DNA of 64,000 bases from Lithobates sylvaticus (Eukaryota; Chordata; Amphibia; Anura; Ranidae). A model generated the notes under the pieces. The model did not search any database. It was not told where the DNA came from and saw only the letters and a list, made by a program, of their open reading frames with translations. Location: positions 162,790,726 to 162,854,725 of the forward strand of contig CM053031.1 of the NCBI GenBank assembly GCA_028564925.1, read 5' to 3'. The position numbers and the translations under genes were made by a program. Within the stretch, counting starts at the first letter, position 1, and each line of letters begins with the position of its first letter. This document shows, one piece after another, positions 47,450 to 58,627 of the stretch.

Positions 47450-48318
47450 TGTCATGGAAAATTTTATTAATGTATGTTGTCAGATGCCCCCCAGTGTCGG
47501 TTTTGCTGTAATGCGCTCATCTGTGCGCATTCGCACATAAAGACGTTGGCGGAAGACCATTGGCTGCGTAAATATTCCTGTGGACACTACAGACGTGTTT
47601 GCTGGTTTAAGGAAGTTCATTTGTGCCTCACCGGGAGACTGGCCATTTTCCGGTGACGGCATTGATAGCTTCAAGCAAACATCCCTGTGTACACTGGAAC
47701 TTTAGCGTAACGGTATAAATATTGTGGCCCACGGAGCCATGGCTTTATATCGTTCGTTGTCATTGAAAGCAGTTTAGACGGTTTGTACATCACTGCTTAG
47801 TCTGTTTGAATGTATACATCTGTGATTGGTTCTTTTGAAGGAAAACAATTGTCCCTGTATTGTAGTCCCTGTATTGTATTTCCTTATATGGTCATTCACA
47901 TCCTGTGTGAATGAGATGAGGCTACATCCTTTGTGGGAGGGGTTTAGCTGTTGGAGGCAAACCCCTGAGGGTGTGGCTTGGAATGTTTTCTAAATAAAGG
48001 AGTTCACTGAGCTGGGACAGGGCAATGATGCTGACCGAGGCTGAGATGAACATGTAAGAATACTTGCTGTTGATGGCTGTTTACTGGGCAATGGGAAACC
48101 AGGGGCTTAGATGGAAAGCAGCCAGACTGAGGTGGTGATGGATGGAATGCTTGGCTGGTGAGGTTTGGATGCTGATGATGAGAGGATGACGTGAAGCTGC
48201 TGGTAACGTCTGTTTTTGGGAGCTGGGGATCCAGGGAGGCATACGATCAGAGGGTGCATTATATCATAAGATTGAAAGGCGCTTATTAGCGCAAGAGTGT
48301 GGCGAAATATCCACTACA
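47450..48318. repeat. Left LTR of the fossil LTR element
   Basis: Direct copy of 52092-52951, with TG...CA ends. Confidence 0.9.
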
Positions 48319-48524
48319 GTTGATGGCGGGCCAGGTCTTTAAAGGGCAAACAGAGCTTTTCTCTCTTCACAGGCAGAGAAAGGGGGAAAACGGAGCACAG
48401 TCCAAGACATGTTTGTTGTCCTGAGACAAAAGGGGTGCGTTTTCTCTGCCTGATGCATTGGGAAAACTCAGCTTTGCAAAAAGAACAAATGTTTTGTCTT
48501 TCAGTATAATGCTGGAATTTTGAT

Positions 48525-48685
48525 CGTATGTGTGTGTGTATGTGTGTGTATGTACGTCTGTGTGTGTATGTATGTATGTCTGTGTGTGTCTGATCGTGTG
48601 TATGTGTGTGAATGTATGTGTGTGTGTGTGATCGTGTGTGTGTGATCGTGTGTATGTGTGTGATCGTGTGTATGTGTGGGGAGAA
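48525..48685. repeat. TG-rich microsatellite (GTGTGTATG / GATCGTG)
   Basis: Imperfect TGTG, TATG and GATCGTG units lie within the interior of the LTR element. Confidence 0.9.
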
Positions 48686-51600
48686 GGGTTGGCTTGTTAT
48701 GGAAGTTGATGCCACAGTAAGTGAGTAACTTTGGGGGGGGGGACAAGAAGTGTATTTTGTCTTAAGTTGTGCTGGGCCTTCCTATAGGGGAAGGGGCAAA
48801 CATCATTCCTTTGTGTGTGAAACCATGTGCTAGTTTCAGCGGGAAAAAAACCCTAATGTTGTAGCCTAGCCTTTGTCGTGCTTGTTTCTAGGCATCATTT
48901 AATGTAAGCTATTATAGGCTAGCTGTTTTCATTTGGCGGGAAAAACTCCATCTTGCTGAAGTCTGGCCTTTGTTGATTGCTACCATGTGCTATGGTTTTT
49001 TTCATCGGCCATCTTGTTGTATCTGCTGTGTTCAGCCTTTGGTGCAGATTTTCCTTTTTAAGTGAATTCTATTTTTTTGTACTTTTTACATATTTTTAAG
49101 TAAAGCTTTTGCATTTTATGTATTGAATTTTGATTTCCATTTGAATCTAGATTGGGTTTGTGTATAGTAAAACTAGCTTTGCAAGTGTATGGGAGTGTCT
49201 CAGATGGTTATTCATTGTTCTTTTTAGGCTTGTATTGTTTAAGCCTGCACTTGAAAATCTAGCCTCCCTCCCTCTTTCCTCTTCATTGATATTTAAATTA
49301 ACCAGTTTGATGAGTTTTGATGTATCCACAGGAGGGGAGGGGCTTTTGATTGTTTGTGGCCTGCAATGGAAGGGAAAGGCTTTGATTGCACTGTTGTGTG
49401 GTATTCTGGTCTCAAAACTTGTGGTTTGATTTCCCAGGGGATATATGAGTCAAGGGGGATTTCAACATGGGGGTTAATTCCACCCACTCCAGGAAAAAAG
49501 GTTTTTTATTTGCTGATGCTAGCCATAGATTTTTCTAATGTCTTGATAGACAAAATATGACGCTATTCAAGACTCCCCCTCCCCCTCCCTCTTCCTGTTC
49601 AGGTGTGCAACAGGAAGTTGATGGGAGGGGCCTGGGGTCTTTTGAATTAGGACAAAATCTTTTTGATTTTTAAAGTAAATTAAGGTTTATATTGTAATAC
49701 TGTTTTGGGGAGGCATTGAAATTATTGTAATAGCGAGGTACAGAGAGAAGCCATAATATTTGTTTTGAATAGTGGAGGATTTCATGGTGTTCTGTAGTTT
49801 GTCTGACAACACATTTATGGGGCTGCCGATAACCGGTAGTAGAGCATGTAAATGTGAGGATTAGTACGCTAGCATACCAGGAGCCGTGTATAATAATCGG
49901 AAAACGCTGGGTGCCAGTACTGTAAAAAGAAGTCACTAGGCAGAATACTGATCCGAAAATTAGTGCAAGGTGCCCTGGACGCAGGGACACTTCATAAGCG
50001 ATTCGAATCGTCATGGGTAATGTTGGCCATCCATGCGTTGGAGATAAAAAAAATAAGGCTCCACACCAGTCAGACAGCTGCCTTACACATGAGATCTGGG
50101 TTTGGGGCTCCGGACATGAGACCCCTTAAAGTGTGACATATATGGTCAGAGGGTACAGTAAGGTGTATTCCTTTGGAAGGTATTTTTGATGTCTGGTGGT
50201 ACGAGACCCCAGAATAAAAAAATATTTTGGAAGTAGTTCAGTTTTGGCTTCAGAAATCTGTAATGATGAGTGCGTTGATGGATGTGTAGTACATGCTTTT
50301 GTGATTCCCAGAGGAGGAACTGTGCTTAAAATCCAGATGCCCGTTCCAGAACTTTGTGTGGCTGGTCCATACAATATTCTGAGATGTTCTCATGTCTGTC
50401 CCATTGTATGTAGTTTTTTTTGCTAAGAGTGAAGGCAGAATTCCATCTGGTTGGTTTTAATTTTAATTTTTGATTTAGGAACTATGAAATATCTCCCCCA
50501 CATTTGTATCAAAATGTTTGTCTAAAGTTTTAGTTGTGTCATGTTCTATGTGGTAACAAGAATAAGTCTGAACCTACCACGACAGTCGTGTTGTGGGTGT
50601 TGTATTTTAGTAAAAGCATGAAAGTAAGGATTACAGCGGGTTTGGCTATTATCGGTTTTGAGGAATGTCATTGACAATTTACGAATGTACACGAATGTTG
50701 TATTGTTTATGATTGACACATTAATAACTTGTGTGTATAAGTATCTTTTCAGGTCCAAGGAGTTTCTGAGGCTCTGCACCATTCTAAACCCGGCATGTTT
50801 TCCTCCACTTTGTAAAGATGAGGAAAAGGGGGGAAGAGAGGGCTGAGTGACAATTTTTCAAACCAATGATACTAACCACTCTAATTCTAGCCAAGTTTGT
50901 GACAGGTGACAAGTGACAGGTGACAGGTGACTGGGTCGTTGCAGAGAAGATTGATGAACAAGACAACAAGGAAGAGAAGTATCTTTATTTATATTTTTTT
51001 TAAAGTGTATTTTCCAACTAGCTAAGAAAGTGAACAGGACACATGGTTGGGTCTACTCTGAGTCTCCACGGAGCTCTGGTGCCCCAGTGATGACAGCGGT
51101 GTATGATATATAGGCATATTGGTGTGAGGAGTTGTGACAAACTAGTAAAGACTCCAAACAGACATTTCTAAATGGAATTTATCGATACATTTCTAGAGGG
51201 TAAAATGAATTATATTTTTGACAATAGCTCTGGTTCTCACCAGCTTTGGTATCGGGATAACTAGATAGTTATCCCGAGCCCACAGTTTATAAAGTAAAGC
51301 TTCGGATCTACAGCTTATAAAGTAATTCCCCTAATGGAAGAGATTCATGTGTGCTGGTGAATCTCGTCCCAGCATCTTATGTCGCGGCCGATCGCAAGGA
51401 TCTGATGGCGCGAGGGAAGGTAAGAATGACAGGGACACCTAGAAGGGAATTGCTTGTACACGGTGGTGGGTTGAGCTTATGAAACGATTGAAAAATGTAC
51501 CATCCATTGAGGATGGGATGTTTTCATGTAACTGTTGAAGCTACAAGGAAGTTCCCACAATCCAAAGGGGGGTCCTGGGAATTCATAAGTAAAGATTGTT

Positions 51601-52091
51601 ATACCTGAATCGGGGATACTAGTGACAAAGTTCAGGCCCATATGGATGAGGCTTGGATCCCTAAGAGGCAAAGCCAGAGCTATAGCTAGTGATGGATGGA
51701 ATTCTCTAAAAAGTCTGGGAATCTGTGGTGACTTAATTTTTATTTTTGCAGCGGATCATAGTTGAAGGAAGTAGGGGTATATTTACTCATGTTGTTTTTG
51801 TTTCTATTCCTTATATATATCGTGATGAGGTGCTCCTGCTGCCTGATTTGGACGCGTGACCAGAGCCCGAGCAGATGACCACATTTTCCTCAACAAGATG
51901 CCCGACCTGCAAACAAGACACAGAGGATCCCAGACCGACCAGCGACTACAACAGCTCACCATGTCATCTCTACTGAAGAACAGAGTCTCCATGTCAAGCC
52001 GTGTTCTCCTTTTTATGGACTGTAAGGCCAGGTGTAAGAAGATCGAAATTCATCAAGAGACACATGGGAGGATACGACAAAAACGAGGGAC

Positions 52092-52951
52092 TGTCATGGA
52101 AAATTTTATTAATGTATGTTGTCAGATGCCCCCCAGTGTCGGTTTTGCTGTAATGCGCTCATCTGTGCGCATTCGCACACAAAGACGTTGGCGGAAGACC
52201 ATTGGCTGCGTAAATATTCCTGTGGACACTACAGACGTGTTTGCTGGTTTAAGGAAGTTCATTTGTGCCTCACCGGGAGACTGGCCATTTTCCGGTGACG
52301 GCATTGATAGCTTCAAGCAAACATCCCTGTGTACACTGGAACTTTAGCATAACGGTATAAATATTGTGGCCCACGGAGCCATGGCTTTATATCGTTCGTT
52401 GTCATTGAAAGCAGTTTAGACGGTTTGTACATCACTGTTTGAATGTATACATCTGTGATTGGTTCTTTTGAAGGAAAACAATTGTCCCTGTATTGTAGTC
52501 CCTGTATTGTATTTCCTTATATGGTCATTCACATCCTGTGTGAATGAGATGAGGCCACATCCTTTGTGGGAGGGGTTTAGCTGTTGGAGGCAAACCCCTG
52601 AGGGTGTGGCTTGGAATGTTTTCTAAATAAAGGAGTTCACTGAGCTGGGACAGGGCAATGATGCTGACCGAGGCTGAGATGAACATGTATGAATACTTGC
52701 TGTTGATGGCTGTTTACTGGGCAATGGGAAACCAGGGGCTTAGATGGAAAGCAGCCAGACTGAGGTGGTGATGGATGGAATGCTTGGCTGGTGAGGTTTG
52801 GATGCTGATGATGAGAGGATGACGTGAAGCTGCTGGTAACGTCTGTTTTTGGGAGCTGGGGATCCAGGGAGGCATACGATCAGAGGGTGCATTGTATCAT
52901 AAGATTGAAAGGCGCTTATTAGCGCAAGAGTGTGGCGAAATATCCACTACA
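52092..52951. repeat. Right LTR of the fossil LTR element
   Basis: Direct copy of 47450-48318. It is preceded by a purine-rich stretch (ACAAAAACGAGGGA). Confidence 0.9.
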
Positions 52952-54804
52952 CCTTTTAGTGAATTTTTTCCCCCTATAGGATAAAGCACTGAACTTTTTA
53001 GGAGAAAAAAACATGCTTATCTGGGTGATCCCACTCAGGATACACAAGATGTTCCAGTCAAGAATGGACAGGAAAGGCGTGCAAAGCTGGAGAAGGCTTT
53101 AGCGAACCCAAAGAAGAAGTAGGCTTTCCAGCTGATTCTGTTAAGGCTAGCTTAAATGTACAGTGGACCAATTCTGTAAGAGATCGCACTAGCAATTTCT
53201 CAGATTGTGAAGCTGAAGAGGGATCTTCCCCAACTGACCCCTCGGAAGAGGAGTCATCAGCCTCTTCATGGTCCCCTGAGGGGAATTCATCCTCTCACGC
53301 CCACTGTTCCTCTGTCTGAGGGACCTGGGTGGTAGAAAGGGACCTATTGCGTCTCCCATTTTGGGAAGATGCGATTAAAGCAGCTAACCTTTCCTCTAAA
53401 ACCACCAAAGCTGAGGGAAAAACTTCTTCAGTAATATAGACAGGGGCTGAAGTGTTGGAAACAGTTGCAACACTTGACGGACCCAAAGGCTCACCCTGAC
53501 CAGCCACCCCAGGTCTTTAAGGGGAGGATGGTATTGCAGAGGTGAGATTAGGGTCTCCATAGCCTGATGGTGACACCTTTAGGCCCCTTTTTTGGGGCGT
53601 TTACCCCTTCCTTTCTGCCAGGCATAGTCCTGAGTACAAACGCAGAGGTACTGCCAAAAAAAAAGGCACCCACTGCTGAGTAATAGTCCAGCACTGCTGC
53701 TGCTATTAATGCTTCAGCCTGGTGCAAGTAAACGTGCCTTGGTGAATGCCTGTGTCAACACACTTACATGCCCCCATCTGCTCTCGTGTCCCTCCGACAG
53801 CCAAATGAAGCCTGGCAGTGGAGACTTTATAGCTAATACAGACCTGCATTGAGGACGTTGAAGCACGCCATCAGCGCGCTAAGCCGCACCCCCCATCTTC
53901 CCGCCACGCCCCCCTTTTCAAAAAAGGGCAGATCGGTGTGTGGGTGGGGTGGTGGAGAAGAGGAATAGCAGGAGAGCCGTCGCTGTTTCAAATCGGCAGA
54001 AGGAGCGGAGCAGCATACTGCCGACCATCCTGGACTCCCTCCGGAGAGGGAGTGAAAATCCTGCACAGGTGGGGGAAGTTTGCAAAAAATTCCCCCTCTC
54101 CAACATCTTACCATAGGCTTAGGACTGCTTAGCTGGAAGAAGGCTGCAGCTTCTGCTGACACAGAGCGAGACATGGAAAGCTTGAACAAGATATGCTCTT
54201 TACAGCCCCCAGTGGTGACATTTAGGCATTACAACATTTACTTTAAAGGAGAAAATCCATAAGAAAATTTTTAATTCCTTAGGAATCTCCACTTACCTTA
54301 TCCCGCTGCAGGGATTCTGTTGTAAAACCAAACAGACCCAATCTTCACCCCTCGCGGCGGGCACCATTAAAAAACCTTCAAGGACCGGGGGCCCCTTTTT
54401 AATCGGGGATCCACTCCCTTGGACCCGTATAGCACCCCGCCAGGAAGCTTTATGGCTGAAAAAAACAAAGCACTGGATCCCGGGGTCCATCTCTCAAATA
54501 ACAGAAGCGTTACAGGCTAAACCTCGTTTCTTCTGCCACGAGGCCCGGGTACCATTCAATTCGGCCTGAAAAGACACTTTGAATGGATCCGGCTGCATAG
54601 CTTGCCCCAGCAAAGAATTACTCCAGTGGAGCTCAGCATAGCACATCTTTACCCGTGACCAACACGGACACTGGCGAAAAAACGGAGGTACTCCCAGTAA
54701 TGGGAGGGGTTATATAGGGAGTGAACTTCCTGTCTTAGGGTGTGCCAGTGTCCATCACCTAAAGGTGGCCATACTATGGCTCTGTGTCCCGTGATGTACG
54801 AGAA

Positions 54805-55290
54805 AGTTCAATTTTAGTCTCATCAGACCAGAGCACCTTCTGCCATACATTTTGGGAGTCTCCCACATGCCTTTTCGCAAACTCAAAACACGCCATTTTG
54901 TTTTTTGCTGAAAGTAACAGCTTTCTTCTGGCCACTCTGCCATAAAGTCCAACTCTATGGAGCGTACGGGTTATTGTCGTCCTATGTACAAATACTCCAG
55001 TCTGTGCTGTGGAACACTGCAGCTCCTCCAGGGTTACCTTAGTCTCTGTGCTGCCTCTCTGATTAATGCCCTCCTTGCCCGGTGGGTGAGTTTTGGTGTG
55101 CTTGTGCCATCTCTTGGCAGGTTTGCTGTTGTGCCATGTTCTTTCCATTTGGTTATGATAGATTTGATGGTGCTCCCAGGGATTATCAAAGATTTGGATA
55201 TTTTTTTAGAACCTAACTCTGACTTGTATTTCTCAGCAACATTGTCCCTTACTTGTTTGCAGAGTTCCTTGGTCTTTATGGCAGTGTTTG
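54805..55290 (-). pseudogene. Tc1-like transposase, N-terminal half
   Basis: On the minus strand, from about 55270, the sequence reads KTKELCKQVRDNVAEKYKSE and then STIKSIITKWKEHG, the helix-turn-helix DNA-binding start of a Tc1 transposase. A downstream piece (55148-54755) carries VTLEELQ, the second helix-turn-helix and the first catalytic block VLWSDETKIEL. The gene is cut at 54804 by the DIRS insertion; its other half is at 40845-41219. Confidence 0.85.
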
Positions 55291-55686
55291 GTTAGTGGTG
55301 CCTCTTGCTTATGTGTTGCAGCCTCTGGGGCCTTTCAAAAAGGTGTGTATATGTAATGACAGATCATGTGACACTTAGATTGCACACAGGTGGACATCAT
55401 TTCACTAATTATGTGACTTCTGAAGGTAATTGGTTGCACCAGAGCTTTTTATGGGCTTCATAACAAAGGGGGTTAATACATACGCACATGCCAATTATAA
55501 TTTTTTTATTTCTGAAAAATAGTTTTATGTATATATTTTTCTAATTTTACTTCACCAACTTAGACTATCGTGTTCTGATCCATCACATATAATTCAGATT
55601 AAAAAAACATTGAACTAAAGGCTGTAATAGAACAAAATAGGTAAAAAGCCAGGGGGGGGTGAATACTTTTGCAAGGCACTGCCCAT

Positions 55687-55862
55687 CCCCTTCTGCCATC
55701 TCCACCATTTACAGAACTCGTATTACTGCACTTTCACATCACTTTCTGTAAATGGAGGAGGATCAGTTAAATTACTGGATTCCACCTCCCAGTCACAAAA
55801 CACAATGCAAGATGAAAGTAGTAATACGAGTTCTACGAATGGTGGAGAAAGCAGAAGGGGGT
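55687..55862. repeat. Imperfect inverted repeat flanking the Tc1 insertion
   Basis: CCCCTTCTGCCATCTCCACC through GAACTCGTATTACTGCACTT (55687-55733) faces its inverse at 55813-55862 (AAAGTAGTAATACGAGTTCT ... GCAGAAGGGG). It looks like a small foldback element of about 176 bp. Confidence 0.6.
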
Positions 55863-55946
55863 AGGCGAGCAGCACAATGTTTCTTTGTTGCAGTCACTGC
55901 TGTTAACTTTCACAGCTTGAGAAGATAGCTGCTGAGTGCATACCTA

Positions 55947-56181
55947 GGGGTTTATTTACTAAAGGCAAAGCCGCTGTGCACTACAAGTGCACTTGGAAGT
56001 GCAATCACACTAGATCTGAGGGGGTCATGCAAGGGAAAAAAAAAAAAAAACAGCATTTTTGCTTGTACATGATTGGATGGTAGAAATCAGCCGAGCTTCC
56101 ACTCATTTCAGAGCTTCCCCTCAGATCTAGAGCGAGTGCACTTGTAGTGCACAGTGGGTTTGCCTTTAGTAAATGAACCCC
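55947..56181. mobile_element. MITE with TTTACTAAAGGCAAA ends
   Basis: GGGGTTTATTTACTAAAGGC at the left is inverse to GCCTTTAGTAAATGAACCCC at the right, and the repeat continues inward through CACTACAAGTGCACT. A diverged relative lies inside the Harbinger element at 62133-62245. Confidence 0.7.
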
Positions 56182-56394
56182 ATTGTGTCCTTCAGCCACC
56201 AAGAATTAGAGCCCATAGTAGCCTTCCAGATTTGCTTGTAAACTCTAATTGGCTTCCCCTAGATTCAGCAGCACCCATTTCCACCTAATTCAGGTGGAAA
56301 CAACAAATTTAAAGTTTAAAGAGTAAAAAAAATTCTGTCTGCACTCCCCCCCCTCCAATAGTTACCCAAGTCCCATCTCGATCCAGTTATGTGC

Positions 56395-56930
56395 AGGAGA
56401 GCAGCGGCTCTTCCGGGTCTCGCCCTCCTCTTTGGCTAAAGCACAAGAGCGGGAGCTATTGGCTTCTCCTGCTGTCAATCACTGCCACTGAGCCAATGAG
56501 AACAGAGCAGGGATGGGGTTGAGCCGTGCTCTGTTTGTAAATGGACACACAGCAAGTGGCTCAGGAGCGAGCTTGCTTGAGTGCCCCCATAGTAAAAGGC
56601 TTGCTATTGGGGGTAGTCGGTAGGGGAGAGGAGCCAGAACCACCGGTGGAGGACCCAAAAAGAAAAAAGGATCGGAGCTGCTCTGTGCAAAACCATTGGC
56701 TCCTGCGGCAGTCAATCACAGCCAGTGAGGAGGTAGCAGGAGCCTTATGGACACACAGTGGTGGCTCGGGAGCAAGCACCCATGAGTGTCTCCATAGCAA
56801 TGGGCTTGCTTTGAGGGCACTTGGCAGGGGGAAGGGGCCAGTAGTGCCAGCAGGAGATGCCAGAAAAGGAGGATCAAGGCTGCTTAACCATTGCACAGAG
56901 CAAGTAAATATAACATAACATAACATGTTT
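56395..56930. repeat. Dispersed repeat copies (relative of 25986-26290)
   Basis: Two partial copies in series share ACACACAGCAAGTGGCTC/ACACACAGTGGTGGCTC, a GAGCAAGC..CATGAGTG segment, GCTTGCT and a terminal CCATTGCACAGAGCA. No gene is supported. Confidence 0.5.
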
Positions 56931-56959
56931 ATTATATATAAAAAAAATTAAATAAAAAA

Positions 56960-57599
56960 AAAAAAGTGAACAAAAAAAGCGAACGTGAATAAATTAATGG
57001 GGTGGGCAAATGCATGGCAAATTAAGTTTAATGTGGAAAATTTTTAAATAATGCATTTGGGTGGAAAAAATATTAATGCAATCTACTCACTGGGGGGAGA
57101 ACCTCTGGGGAAAACTAGGATGGAAAAATTCCAGGGGGTCCTAGTAGATGATAGGCTCAGCAATGGCATGCAATGCCAAGCTGCTGCTAACAAAGCAAAC
57201 AGAAATTGGCATGCATTAAAAAGGGCATTAACTCAAGAGACTCTTGACTCTACAAGACTCTGGTCTGGCCGCACCTGGAGTATGCTGTCCAGTATTGGGC
57301 ACCAGTCCTCAGGAAGGATGTACTAGAAATGGAGCAAGTACAGAGAAGGGCAACAAAGCTAATAAAGGGTCTGGAGGATATTAGTTATGAGGAAAGGTTG
57401 CGAGCACTGAACGTATTCTCTCTGGAGAAGAGACGTTTGAGAGGGGATATGATTTCAATTTACATATACCGTACTGGTGACCCCACAATAGGGATAAAAC
57501 TTTTCCTCGGAAGGGAGTTTAATAAGACAAGTGGCCACTCATTAAAATGAGAAGAAAAGAGGTTTAACCTTAAACTGCGTAGAGGGTTCTTTACTGTAA
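56960..57599 (+). mobile_element. CR1-type LINE, 3' coding piece
   Basis: Plus-strand frames at 57051-57326 and 57329-57550 encode the C-terminal part of a CR1-type reverse transcriptase protein, with LGGEPLGKTRMEKFQGVLVD, QCQAAANKANRN and [20 protein letters not shown]. The same family is in 3125-5870 on the other strand. At TTTACTGTAA (57599) it stops; the sequence that should follow (GAGCGGCAAGGATG, as in the copy at 3300) is missing because the Harbinger element is inserted here. Confidence 0.85.
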
Positions 57600-58359
57600 A
57601 GCCCCATACACACGGTCGGACTTTTTCATCAATTTGGTCCGATCGGACAAGGTTGTTGAAAAATCAGACCGTGTGTATGCACCATCGGACAGTGTTCGTC
57701 GGTTTGTCCGTCGGACAAAGTCTTATCTCCTGCTGGAAAGATTTCCCGTCAACCCGGTCCGATCACACCAAATCCGAGCGTGTGTACGCTTGTCCGACGG
57801 ACAAAGTGCTACGCATGCTCAGAAGAAATTCTGTGACGGAAGCGCTCGGTCAGGTAAAACTACCTTTCCTAATCGACACAGCACATTCGTCACGCTGCAA
57901 TGTTAAAATGTCTTTAATGCAGCGCATTCTCTTTTTCTTTACAATGCAACAAGAATGACATCTTTTAGCTGCTCCTATTCACCCGCACTTCTCACAAACT
58001 TACTTCTTTATTACTTTGCAGCATTTATACACTACATGTTTATTTTTACTCTGAACGGAAAAGAATCTTTGTTATTTTTTTACCATGATTTGTCTTTTTT
58101 TTTATTTTTTTGGGGAATACATATTTGAATGTTTTTTTTTTTTTTTTTTTTGGAGGGGGGTTGTGTGTCTCAAATTACCAAAAACACATTATTTACATTT
58201 GTATTTCTTGCTTAAATTTACTAGGAGGTTGTTTGTTGTTGTTGCCCCTTGTTAATTCTACTTTAGGATTAGTGAAATGTACCAGCCTACTCAAAGAAAA
58301 ACTGTCATTGTAGCAAAGTAAAACACAATAGTCAATGATTATTTCAAATCAAAAAAACC

Positions 58360-58366
58360 TTTATTT
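58360..58366 (-). terminator. Polyadenylation signal of the MADF gene
   Basis: TTTATT at 58360-58365 is AATAAA on the minus strand, about 260 bases after the stop codon of the MADF gene. Confidence 0.55.
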
Positions 58367-58627
58367 AGGTCACACCAACAAACCAAAGAGGAACGCAGCC
58401 ATGGTGAAACTTGGGGAATTTGCAAAGTCTTGGCCCCCCACGGCAACCATCATTGTCCAAGCGTAGAAAATTGGGGGCCTGAGGAGTACGTATATTAAGG
58501 GGAGTGCAATCTGGTCGTGAAGTCCAAAGTATCCGGAACTGCAGCAGATGCCATCTAGGTCCCCAGGCTCTGGTACTACAAGAGGCTCCATCTTCTCTCA
58601 CACCAGACTGATTGCAGGTCGTCACTC

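Larger units (their letters stand above)
47450..52951. mobile_element. Fossil LTR retroelement, whole in outline, non-coding
   Basis: Two direct LTRs of about 860-870 bp (47450-48318 and 52092-52951) start with TGTCATGG and end with CCACTACA. CCTT flanks the whole element (47446-47449 and 52952-52955), a 4-bp duplication. Each LTR contains a TATAAAT motif and a CTAAATAAAGG polyadenylation-type signal. A purine-rich tract precedes the right LTR. The 3.8-kb interior shows no recognisable gag, pol or env, so I read it as non-autonomous. The LTRs are about 99 percent alike, so insertion was recent. It sits inside the DIRS element. Confidence 0.85.
41220..54804 (-). mobile_element. Fossil DIRS-like (tyrosine-recombinase class) retroelement
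   Basis: The element lies within Tc1 sequence that reads GGCCAAGAAA before it and GTTCAATTTTAG after it. Its ends are inverted repeats of about 130 bp, with ATCACGGGACACAGAGCCAT at 41269 and its inverse ending near 54795, as in DIRS elements. A second, direct copy of part of this end lies near 41525-41565, possibly the internal complementary region. On the minus strand I see a gag-like basic region (46542-46137; a further piece near 53507-53295) and reverse transcriptase/RNase H-like segments (45744-44310). I did not recognise a tyrosine recombinase. It is broken in many places, of moderate age, and older than the three elements inside it. Confidence 0.75.
38528..55682 (-). mobile_element. 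Tc1-like transposon, second family, exploded by insertions
   Basis: CAGTGCCTTGCAAAAGTATT at 38530 is the inverse of AATACTTTTGCAAGGCACTG ending at 55682. TA precedes the left end. The transposase is on the minus strand in two pieces (55290-54805 and 41219-40845, with decayed remains to 39550). Insertions are a Tx1/L1 piece (38576-39533), a MITE (39768-40103), a TTAA element (40201-40844) and a fossil DIRS element (41220-54804). Without them the Tc1 copy is close to 2 kb or less. Confidence 0.9.

Noticed and set aside
47450-52951. Direct repeats of 0.87 kb as a simple segmental duplication
   Set aside because: TG...CA ends, a 4-bp duplication and internal promoter and polyadenylation motifs fit LTRs better.
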